NCBI GenBank assembly: GCA_964034945.1
Contig: OZ035963.1
Coordinates: 65,296,182 to 65,360,181 of the forward strand
Length of the DNA: 64,000 bases
Direction: 5' to 3'
Source: Chrysopilus asiliformis
Taxonomy: Eukaryota; Arthropoda; Insecta; Diptera; Rhagionidae
In this document: piece by piece, positions 54,430 to 64,000 of the stretch
How positions within the stretch are numbered: position 1 is the first letter of the stretch
How the letters are laid out: the number at the start of each line of letters is the position of its first letter
Notes under the pieces: generated by a model
The model's input: only the letters and a program-made list of their open reading frames with translations
Told to the model about the DNA's origin: nothing
The model's database searches: none
Program-made: the position numbers and the translations under genes

Positions 54430-55965
54430 TTCGAATACTATGCGCTAATATAAAAAAATGCATTTAATGAAATTGAAAGGAAATAAAATTATGTGATGTA
54501 TTTTATGAACAGCCATTTTCTAAAAATCTGGAATTTAAAAGAAGAAAGTGTTGTGTGGTTCACATAAGATATAAAAACTATTTATGTTAATTTAACGACT
54601 ATCTTTGGCTAATTACCATTCCTATAAAAATACGATACTAATTATAATTTCATGTGATTTGATAAGTTTCTAATTTTGGGCATAATGTTGCCGATTAATA
54701 ACAATCAGTCATTTATGAAAGAAAAACCACCTGCCTTAATAATTTTTTTTTTTCATCTCCATATTTCAACATCTTTTAACAAATAGTCAAAAAATGCGTG
54801 AACATATCTATCATTCCGCTGAAACTAAACACGATATTTATAACTAATTACAAATTTAACGATTTTAGTCATAAAGACGAGCTTATAGTGGAATGAATAC
54901 ACGAATAGCAATGATTCCAATCACAATCTGTCACTTTTATCTCATAATAGGTGAAAGTTACTTCAATTGTGAAAACAGAACGTGACAAAAGCCGAGAATC
55001 AAAACACCGAAAATTTGTGTTTACAACCGCGCTGTTCCTCGAAATTGTAGTCACAATTCCTGAACGAATTTAAATCTAAGTCGATTCGGCGGCAAAATCC
55101 AGGCGAGATACACGAGTGCATACCTTGAATACTAATTAAGTTAGATTAACTATCGAGTAGATACGAAGTTGCCCATTATTACTGGACATGTCTCTAGTCA
55201 TGTTTTAGCAATAATGTCGGAGTCGGTGTCGGAATCGAAATTGGATCCTAATCAGTTGAAAATTTTAACAAAAATAAAATGTTGGTGATTTGGTTAACAA
55301 TCTGCGAAGCCGGAAAGCTGCCCATCGGTTAATTAAAGAAAATCACAGGGGAAAAAAATGTTGGCTGATGACACCTTTTAACCTTCTCATCACTTAATTC
55401 CGGTGTTAAATTGTGGTATTTCGTGATCTATTATTAAATCGTGTGGCGATCATTTCACTCTCTATTCGAATCTGCGAAACATGAGATCATTTGACCCTAC
55501 CGACAGACAATCCGATCCACTACCGAGTATTTAGTGATCTTCGAATCATACCAGAGTTCGTATCAGGCCAGGTGAGCAAAGTAGATGTGTAGGCATAAAA
55601 AAAGCCCGTGAAGCGAAGTTCAAGGAAGAAAAAAGAAGAAAGTAAAATTATTTGAAGAAAGTGGGGCCCGGCCCCGGCATAAACAACTTGATCAGTAAGA
55701 AATGTAGTGAAGATCATACAACGCCAGTATGTAAATGAAGAAATGAATTAATGACCAGCGGCGGCCACACTGACTGCCGACATCTTGCTTGCTACAATAG
55801 CGATCTTGAATCTTGATGGCTGAACTTGGATGATCAATGCATTCATTTTTTTAGTGAAGAATTGCCAGATCGAATGTTGTGTGTTCGGAATTTTTTTTGC
55901 ACGGATGCACGGAGAAATATAATATGAGAGATTCCTGCAAAAAATTGTGATTTGTGAGAGACAGT
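54430..55965. other. AT-rich sequence, no supported gene
   Basis: Only the GGAGTCG fragment at 55217-55240 is assigned. Small minus-strand frames lack motifs. Confidence 0.5.
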
Positions 55966-56323
55966 GGGCGCGTTTAGACCGGTGCTAAGTTGGAAGTTAT
56001 TTCAATGTAGCATCGGTATAAATCCATTCTACTTCAGCAATACGTTCTAAACTAACTTAGCAGCGGTATTTTTGCACTGCTAACTATTGGCGCTAACTTA
56101 TGATTGCAAAATTAACTTGTTTGTAAGTTAAATTTTTACGTTAACCTCTCCTTTTGACCCTGTGGATTTTATTACTGCCGTATATAATCCTTTGTGCCCT
56201 TTTGATGCTGTAGATTTTAAAAATTGTACATAAATGCATAAAATTGAAAGTTCACTCAAAATACACTTCTAGTTTAGCACCGCCAGATTGGCAGTGCCAA
56301 GTTAGCTCGGTCTAAACGCACCC
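55966..56323. mobile_element. 358-bp MITE, TIR GGGYGCGTTTAGACCG
   Basis: The left end GGGCGCGTTTAGACCGGTGC continues with TAAGTTGG. The complement of the right end is GGGTGCGTTTAGACCGAGCT, then AACTTGG. AGT flanks both sides (55963-55965 and 56324-56326), a candidate 3-bp duplication. The interior repeats the CTAACTTAGCA/GCTAACTTA motif (56070-56100). No coding. The superfamily is undetermined, with a PIF/Harbinger-like structure. Confidence 0.82.
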
Positions 56324-56329
56324 AGTGTT

Positions 56330-57890
56330 TTTTGTAACCATTTTTTTTAAAATAGAGAATTTATGCTAAAATTTTGAGAGAATTTCCTATTTTTTTGGTG
56401 CGAATTCACGTAAAAACCATGAATCAGAAATGATTCAATGGTTAAACACAAAATAGGGTAAAACACACAAAATTTTTGGACAGAGGAAAATTAATTTTCG
56501 CTTTGCAGCAAAATCTCAGCAATATTTCAACCTGGCAACGCTGTCTCCGCAGTTGGTGATTAAAACTATATGCCTACCTGATGATCTTTGATAATGTCCA
56601 CTTTTAAGATGGGCAAAGTCACTTAACAGATTGGTTTCGCAGCCCCACCGCGCATCATACTTTGGTATGCGATTACTTGCTGATTTTATACCCGGCAAGT
56701 GAGAGTGGAATTTCATTTTGGAATTCGAGTTGCCGGTTTCTTATTACCAACAGACGAAATCACACGCTTTGAAAAACAATCACCATTATGAGTGATACAC
56801 CTATATTTTTTTATTTTCTTTTTTCGAATGGGCTTTAAATTTTCCTTTTAGCCGCGATAAAAAAAATTAGACACTTCGGAGACCAAATATTTCTCCTTGG
56901 TGGCCATCAATTTGCGAATATCACCTGTGCATCCACGATGATTTTTTTTATTTTGTCAACAAAACCATTGACTATTGTGGGCTTGACTATGACTTTGATT
57001 GTAATGAAGACAATTAAGTGAAGTTCACCTGTTGTCAACCTCTTAGCACAGGTGAATTACTATTGATTTATTCATGCGATGCAATTAGTTACATACCTGT
57101 CGTTTTTTTACTACCAAAGGTGCGTATATTTTCAATAAACTATCGGTTATGTCTGCGCGTCGGTCGCCGATGCAAAGACTCTGGAAAGTGCCAATATTTA
57201 CATCTTGTATAATAGATGCTGGCTCATTCGCATATTAAATGTTTGTTTAGATTTTCCACGATTATTGACTATTTATACAAACAGTTTCACTTTAAATAAA
57301 TTGTTTAACATTCCGGGTTCAATGTATAAAGTGTTACTTTTGGCATATTGATATGATATGCGAATCATTTCGCCTTTGATTTGGTAGGTATTTGGAAAAG
57401 CAAATCATATCACTCTGTAATGTAATATTGTGAGATATTTACGACGACTATGCGTTTGTAACTAAATTGTAAATAATTTGTATTTGCTGATTACACTGTA
57501 ATGTTGTTACTTGATTGTAAATCAGGTCGAATATGATATGATGTTGTGAAAATTACTTAATCATCCTATAAGTGAAACTGTTTGAATAGAAAAATCAATA
57601 TTTCCAAGACAATTTATGCAACTCAGGGCTAAAAAAAGCCTTGAATTCCAATAAGTACCGATTTTTCAATACTTGTTTGTGAACACTGTCTTTAAAATGG
57701 ATATAAACTACAAAAAAAATAACTCAGTAAAAAAAACAACTACCATGTTTTCAACATTAGTTTTATATCTTAATGGTGACTACACTTTTGGCCAATGTAC
57801 GCGAGTCCATGGGCGTCCGCAGAAATTTTAGAAGGGCGCGGGGTGAGGGGGGGGGGTGTAGGAGGGAAAGGGGTGCAAAAAGTTCATTTA
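56330..57890. other. AT-rich sequence, no supported gene
   Basis: The frame at 57018-57212 has no recognised motif. At 57805-57885 a CCATGGGCGTCCGCAGAAAT phrase plus a G-rich run resembles the end of a known type of dispersed insect repeat, but no second end was found. Confidence 0.45.
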
Positions 57891-57892
57891 TG

Positions 57893-58290
57893 GGTAGGTG
57901 GTCATACTTTTTTTTGAGCCAATGCGGGACAAAAAGAGCAACATATTTTTTTTGTATATTAAATGGAATATGATTAAGAGTAAAATCAAGGAAAAACATC
58001 ATTAATGTGCCCCGCAGTCGAATTTTTTAATCAGAATGCGACGCAGGTATTTAAAACAAGAGATACACAGTCCCAAGCAAAAATTAACTCAAATTTTTAC
58101 CCTCTGTACGTTTTATAGTGGCAACGGAAATGGCAAATAAAAATAGCAACAAAGAGGAATGCGCCGCAGGCCACTTCTTTTTCTTTTTTTTAAATATTAC
58201 ATTTTTTGTGGAAAATTGTTGAAAAAATGTGCTGCAGACGAAAAAAAATGCACTTTGGAGCAGCCTCCAGCCGAAATAGAATACGTTGTG
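57893..58290 (+). repeat. GCGCCGCAGGCGAA-motif element with GGTCATAC start
   Basis: GTAGGTGGTCATACTTTTTT and AATGCGGGACAAAAAG resemble the left end of the hAT-type family (GGGTGACCATACGTCCCGG, GGGACACTAAATTTTTGTCC). They are followed by motifs at 58008-58022, 58037-58050, 58160-58173 and 58229-58243. The motif order and spacers match 34600-34870. No right end with CACCCTA was found. The frames here are shadows. Confidence 0.65.
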
Positions 58291-58294
58291 CATA

Positions 58295-60165
58295 TTTAGT
58301 GATCGTTTTTTACCAGCGTTATTACACTAATTTGAAAAAAACCTTGAAGTTAATAAAAATAAATTAATGAATTAGAAAAAAATTTGTCAGAAAAACCTAA
58401 ACAAAACATAACATATTGTAATTTTAGAAAAAAAAGGTACAAAGGATGAAGGGCAAAAAATAACATACATATTTTCTTTTAAGTTGCATTGTAAAAAAAA
58501 TTAGGACTCAATGACTAAAAATAAACTGATTTTTCTTTCATTTTAAGCGAAAACGGCGATCAATTATACATTTCTGACTTTTAGTGAAACACTTTCTTGC
58601 ATCATGGCCAAAGGGTCTAAAGTTCCGGTACGAAAACAACTCCAGTCATCGATTTTCTTGGTGATCTTACAATCGACTTCACATGTGGCCAAAAATAATG
58701 AGTCATATTATGATAAAATACCATAAATATATGTTGAAATTACCTGTAAAAATGCCAATTTCAATTCATTTCTACATCTTTTACACACTTATTAACTTGT
58801 CACCATTCAACTGGGCTACGTTTATAAAAAAAAATATAATATATTGTATAAAAAATAACAGCTCCCCATGAATGATCGAAAAGTGTGTCAGCAACGTGTT
58901 TGTTTAAAGTCATCTAATAATGGCACCTGTTTATAATCGGTATATGAAAGCCTAACTAATTTCAATACCTGTACTCTGGCGTACAAACGAAATCAATCAA
59001 TGCTAAAAAAAATTTATTGTTCGATTTTGTTTCGATCTTCTACAGGGGCTATCAATCCGATCCGCTATTATCTTCGGTTTAAAAAATTCCACCTTGATTG
59101 GATTCAATTCTATTTATTTATTTTTTATCGATTTTTTTGCCCTGAACGTGCCTCCTCGTGATCGATTTGCTTTTTATTAATTTCAGACTTACTAGTCGGT
59201 CAGGTGCGATTTAGAAAAAACCAACACCCTACGATAAGCGGAGAGAAACAAAAAGTTATATTGACGTAAAACCATCACCAAATGAAATCACATAAGTGAA
59301 ATTGCATTCCATATCCATGACTGAAAGCCTATACCCCAGTCCCCCAATCAAAACTTGATTTTTTCCAATTTTTTTTATATTAAAAACTGAGCGGAAAAAA
59401 ACCCCGATCGCGTATGATTTTGCAACAGGCTGCGGCGTGATCACCTTAACCGGATGAGATTCACTTTACGTTAACTTCCCATATGTGTACCTGGCCTGTC
59501 TGTGTACTTTACGGATTAACAGCTGGCTGGAGAAATGCGCTAAAAGCAAATAAATGCGCGTATTTGGAAATGAAGGTGATGTGATCACAATTGTAGGTTA
59601 ATGCGATCCAATCTTCTCCAGTTTAATAAATATAATAATTCTCTTTCAACTGGAAATTCATTGGAATAATAGGGAATTTTAATAAAATTACTATTCAATT
59701 AGTAAAGAATTTTACACAAGATATTAAAGAGTTTTCGGCACCTTCGGCACTTGAGATACGTTGATACTTTTTGAGATACGTCGATTTAGGGTATTTCGGG
59801 TCCGGTCAAATTGGATCGAAAATCGCCATATATCAAAACATCGTACATCAAACATAGATGAGTAATTCTCTTCTCCCCCATACAAATAGAAAAGGATGCA
59901 GCGGTTTTCTCGAAAACGGCTCATTTTTTTTACATTTTTTTAAAAGGTAATGGGTTACGTTTATCTGCAATCTTTGGAGAAATCGATTTTTTTTTTGGAA
60001 TATTCTTAAAGTTCTCGACTTTTATCTCTCAAAAGATAAGTTGATCGTATGTTTTGCCGAAGTTGTGCCGCTCTAAAGTCATGTGTGCAGTCGGATTTGG
60101 AGCATTTACGAAATAATTTGGTTTTCTCAAAATCATTGAGAAGCAATTCATTTAAAACCGTATAA
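58295..60165. other. AT-rich sequence without recognisable gene
   Basis: At 59873-59925 a short stretch (CCCCATACAAATAGAAAAGG, GTTTTCTCGAAAACGG) resembles the 146-bp repeat core. Nothing else is assigned. Confidence 0.5.
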
Positions 60166-60170
60166 ATAGA

Positions 60171-60512
60171 GTGCAAAAAAGTCTAAATATCAGCGAAATT
60201 TCTGTAAAACGTGAAAAACAAGAAGATCTGCACAAAGAAGACGATCACCAATTACGAAGGTCTAGTCGAGTTTGGTTCACGTTTCACGTGGTGCAAAAAA
60301 AGCGAAGAGGTGAATTCTTCAAGCCACGGCACAACACTATCGTTGATCTCTCACCTGACATTGGAAAGTACTGGAAACCGCTGGAAGAGATGATCATCTG
60401 CAAACCATCACAATTAAATGCAGTTTTCTTTCTTGAATTTCGGAGTCAGCTTCCCCTGTTGAGAGCAGCGTCTTTTCTTTTGGAAGGGATCCACCAACAA
60501 AACTTCCAATAG
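60171..60512 (+). pseudogene. Unrecognised 113-codon frame
   Basis: A frame from ATG 60171 is rich in Lys/Arg/Glu at the start (SVKREKQEDLHKEDDHQLRR), then VWFTFHVVQKKRRGEFFKPR, and a C-terminal hydrophobic stretch. The patch 60190-60560 is more G+C-rich and less simple than its surroundings, which is why it is listed. No domain is recognised. A second frame (60211-60393) is open too, which argues against strong coding constraint. It may be a relic of coding sequence or chance. Confidence 0.2.
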
Positions 60513-60559
60513 CCACCTCCAGCGCGTGGCTGTCTTGAAATGCAGGTGATGCTGGAACC

Positions 60560-63500
60560 GTTGGAAAGACTTTATCACATCAACGTCTCTGCACGTTGTG
60601 AATAACATGGGACGATGATGAACTAAAAGCATAGCGTAGTATGTGAAGATTGTCATTTTTGGTAGGGATCAAAGGCGAATGCATGACTATCATCAATGAT
60701 CATAGTATAATAGCACCTCATGGATCAAAACTGACGACATTTCATTTTCGTCAGCCGTAGAGTAACTCGACTCTTTGTTATTTTCTCCTTTCCTTGTGGA
60801 TTTTCAAATAATAACTCTCTTTCGGACATTTCACCTACTTTCCGAGATAAATTTGTGATAACTTTCGCATATAACGGATGTGGTTGCGCTTACCTGAAAT
60901 TTAACGAAAAAAAAATTCGTCAATTAATAAAATAAATATATCGGCTTGAGGAAATTGTGCATTTTGCGGTGCTATTTGATTAAGTTTGATAGTGAAATGA
61001 AAATTTAAGTGAATATAGACAAAATATTACGACAATTTAGCGGGAAATCGAGGAAAACTCCAACGGAAACACTAATCTGGATAATAAACAAACCACACTT
61101 TGCAGCAGTCGACAAAGGATTAAATACGGAATATCAAGAAAATGGTAGGAAGATTTCCGCTTTTTAATACTTTTTATTTTTGTCCTAAATTTGGTATTGT
61201 CTGTCCGAAATTTGCTATAGTGGTTTTTCTCTATTATTTTGGACCAATCTTTTGCACCTGAGTAAAATCAGTTAGCATTGGAAATAAGTCCCAAGTCAAA
61301 TTTAAAAATATGAAAACTAATGTGGGAATTGCAGCAGAAAAATATGCGTTGAATTTTTTTTATGGAAATTACTTTTCCCAGCCTTGAAGCGGTAAACTGT
61401 TTTGTGATTTTTATGCCTAATGAACCCAATGAGTGAAATGTTTTATTATGTTTTGCATAAACTTTGCTTCAACATTTTAATCTCTTAGTTAATATCTTAG
61501 CTTTTTAATGAACTCAAGTGTAACCTTTTTGATTGTCTAAAAAATGACCAGAAAAAATTACACAATATCAGAAAAAATGCTATTTCATAAATCTTTAACT
61601 CGAGTAGAAATTTCCTGTATGAATTTCATACTGAATTTTCCACGAATGACAATAAAGTAATTGATATTATGAAATATTTACCTCCTTTATGAAATATTTC
61701 ATAGTAAACTTCATATCCACTATGGCGTTATGTCATAATATTTTAAAGCTCTTACGCCCGCTTGATGATACAAGACATAACTATTTAAGTTATGCTTAGC
61801 CTTCTTAAACCATAGAAATTCTGGCACTTAACAAATTTAAGCTCGACATAAGTTGCGAAGTTTCGTTAGTGCAAACCGCTCTTAGTGTATGAAAAGTTTC
61901 CGCAGAACTGCACATGAAAATTTTTTATTGGAAGTTTTCTTACAGAAAGAACCAAAAGTTTCATGCAGAAATTCCTAATGAATTTCATATGAAAATATGT
62001 AGTGAATTTTATACAGAGTACCTACTTTACGATAAATTTCAAAGCATTAAAAATTTCCCCCTCCCTTCCCTTTGCCGATCATGTATGTCGGATTCCCCAA
62101 AAAAAGAATATAATCACCTTATTTAAAATTATGATAGGAACTATTTTGCACTGTTGAAAAGTTTTTTCTTACTTCATTCAAAAACATCCCTTTTTAGTGC
62201 AAGAAAACTTCGTTTTGGCTTAAATTAATTTAGTTTGAGTCCTCACACAGACGTACATCAAATTTTATTTTATTTTTAGTTTGGTTCGCCCCATATTAAT
62301 ACGTACTGTATTTTTTTTTATTCAGTAAATTCAACTCATTTTCCTGCAGAGCAGAAAACCTTTAATGGAAAGCACGATAACATTGCAATGACCGAATTCT
62401 GTATTATAGCATATAAATGGTCTCAAAGAAATCGGTTTCCGGTTTAACGGAAGAATTTCCCTCAACCATAAAAGGATATTAAACCAAATTGCTCAAAGAA
62501 AAAAAAATCCTTTCGTTTGAGCAAATATTCCGCTTGGTTTAAACTTTCCTGGCTTAACTGCAAACGACAAAGCTAACAAAAAGTATAAGAAAAAAAAACC
62601 CCACTCAGTCCAACCGAACTAATAATCTCCTGTGCATTAAATATGCATGGTTTTAAGATTTTAATAAAAGGTATGCGAAATTCCCAATGAATGCCACAAT
62701 GAATTCATCTTAATAAATAAATTTTGAATTTACTACATGTACAAACTTCTAGTAGTTACAGAATATGGCAAATATTTAATTTTTAAATACCAGAAAATCT
62801 TTCCGATTGCATAATTTCCCCGGAAAATCTTTGTGAATTCTTCCTGTGTGCCATCAACAGATTTTTTTATGGCTAGCCTTAAGCTCAGTGACCACTTTTC
62901 CAAACTGATTATGTTGTCTCACATGCTATAATAACTTTTCGACAATCGAGACATTCACTTTGTATCTAATGGATTGTACGCGAATAATTTTCTATTATAG
63001 TTCATGTTTCGCATAGAAAACTCATTTTGTATAAATGAAAATGCCATGCAACAACCAACAGCATTATAATCGCCTTGCAACATAGATTCAGCTTGGATCG
63101 TAATTCGCTTGCGAAATGAAAAATTAATCCTTGCTTTCGAAAAATTACAGGTTTCAGAGGTAATTTAATGCAATCAACCAAATATTCACTTATCAATTTG
63201 CAATATCAATAGCGCAATTAAAATGTCAAATAGTTTCGTGTAAATTGTTGTTATATTATTAATAACAATCAATATTTTATTTAATACCCGACATTTTCGG
63301 CCTAATTATGAGTAAGTTTTATGCTTTGAAGCAATTTAAGAAATATCGGATTAAAAAATAAGAAAAATGTGTAAAATACGATATTGATAGTGAGTTAAAA
63401 AAAAGAATAGAAAGTAAGGCTTTTGAAATGAGAAAATTAAAGCATGAAAATCCAAATAATAGATAGTTGCCGATGTAATACTGTTGAAATAGTTTTTTGA

Positions 63501-63655
63501 TTGATAGTTTTTCTTTTGAATTTTTTAACCCATTTGTAAAAAGTTCAATAAAATTTTTGATTAAATTTTCGACATTTTTTTAAAGCGTAAAAATGTGCTG
63601 CCTTTTTTGTTCTGTTCTGTAAAAACTTTATTGTACAAATTTTTATCGTCCGTTG
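60560..63655. other. AT-rich sequence without recognisable gene
   Basis: ATGAATTTCAT/ATGAAATATTTCAT phrases recur at 61620-61720 and 61975-62010, suggesting degenerate repeats. An inverted pair, TTAAACCAAATTGCTCAAAG and TTTGAGCAAATATTCCGC, then TTGGTTTAAA, lies at 62482-62555. No gene-like frame. Confidence 0.5.
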
Positions 63656-63659
63656 CTGG

Positions 63660-63830
63660 CCGGTTTGGTATTTCTAATAAATTGATCCTTCATAATTCCA
63701 AGTCCGAGAAAACCTGAAAGGCTTTTCCCTACCCAGTTCCCGGTTCTCGTTTCTTGGACTCAAGACAGAGTTTCCAGTTCTAGGTTCTTGTATTCGGAAT
63801 CGGGTATCCGGATACTCGTTTTTCTTATAT
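63660..63830 (+). repeat. Degenerate TTCCCGGTTCTCG-type array
   Basis: CCCAGTTCCCGGTTCTCG, TTTCCAGTTCTAGGTTCTTG and CGGAATCGGGTATCCGGAT are variants of one short unit, similar in style to the arrays at 7325 and 32525. The minus-strand frame is an artefact. Confidence 0.5.
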
Positions 63831-63914
63831 CGCTTTAATTTTTTATTTTTTATCGCTTTTATTTTTGACATCGCTGAATTTTCGTTTTCTTTTTAAGTAC
63901 GTTTTTTTAAATAA

Positions 63915-64000
63915 AAGCATGGAAGTGAGTCAAAATTAGATTACAAGATTTGACCCTGACAGACAAACAAACAGACAAAAAGCAAACTAAATAAAAGCTT
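63915..64000 (-). repeat. AGCTTTTATT family copy, minus, cut by the window edge
   Basis: GGAAGTGAGTCAAAATTAGA, TTTGACCCTGACAGACAAAC and AAACTAAATAAAAGCTT at the very end. The family terminus coincides with the last bases of the window. Confidence 0.75.

Overview
This window looks like non-coding DNA from an animal genome, most likely an insect or other arthropod. It is AT-rich, about one third G+C by eye. It has no bacterial-type gene organisation, the longest open frame is 159 codons, and all frames are broken by stops. It is full of homopolymer runs, microsatellites and short non-autonomous transposons. I cannot name the species. It reads as intergenic DNA or a large intron. No complete protein-coding gene, rRNA, convincing tRNA or CRISPR array could be supported.

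The well supported content is transposable-element debris, much of it with readable ends and target-site duplications (TSDs). There are two Harbinger-type MITEs (19.2 kb TSD TAA, 34.0 kb TSD TTA) and two pogo/Tigger-like MITEs (13.8 and 50.9 kb, TA). Two members of a CACTCAGAAAAATG family are present, a 304-bp deletion derivative at 15.5 kb and a 3.3-kb parent-like copy at 35.2-38.5 kb (TA). A hAT-type element at 23.3 kb has a perfect 8-bp TSD. Two piggyBac-like elements at TTAA sites lie at 36.9 and 41.8 kb, and two further MITEs have 3-bp duplications (4.8 and 56.0 kb). Mini-Helitrons lie at 30.7 and 50.0 kb, with truncated relatives at 13.2 and 39.8 kb. An AGCTTTTATTTAGCTTG dispersed family has about ten copies. 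Other content includes a 146-bp tandem repeat, a dimeric 162-165-bp repeat, a near-perfect 99-bp-arm foldback at 53.9-54.2 kb, and degenerate tandem arrays.

Nesting gives a relative history. The 4.8-kb MITE and the 41.8-kb piggyBac-like element each split a copy of the same dispersed repeat, so other copies act as empty sites. The 3.3-kb element carries a piggyBac-like insertion. An AGCTTTTATT copy at 53.4 kb is split by a GGAGTCG-rich element, which itself carries the 99-bp-arm hairpin. A motif TGCGCCGCAGGCGAA recurs nearly twenty times and is tied to the hAT-type family.

The only hints of genes are weak: a possible 145-bp exon at 48.1 kb with a strong acceptor and a GTATGT donor, a possible fossil Tc1-like transposase near 27.2-27.6 kb on the minus strand, and an unrecognised 113-codon frame at 60.2 kb. 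The rest is AT-rich sequence in which I see nothing assignable.
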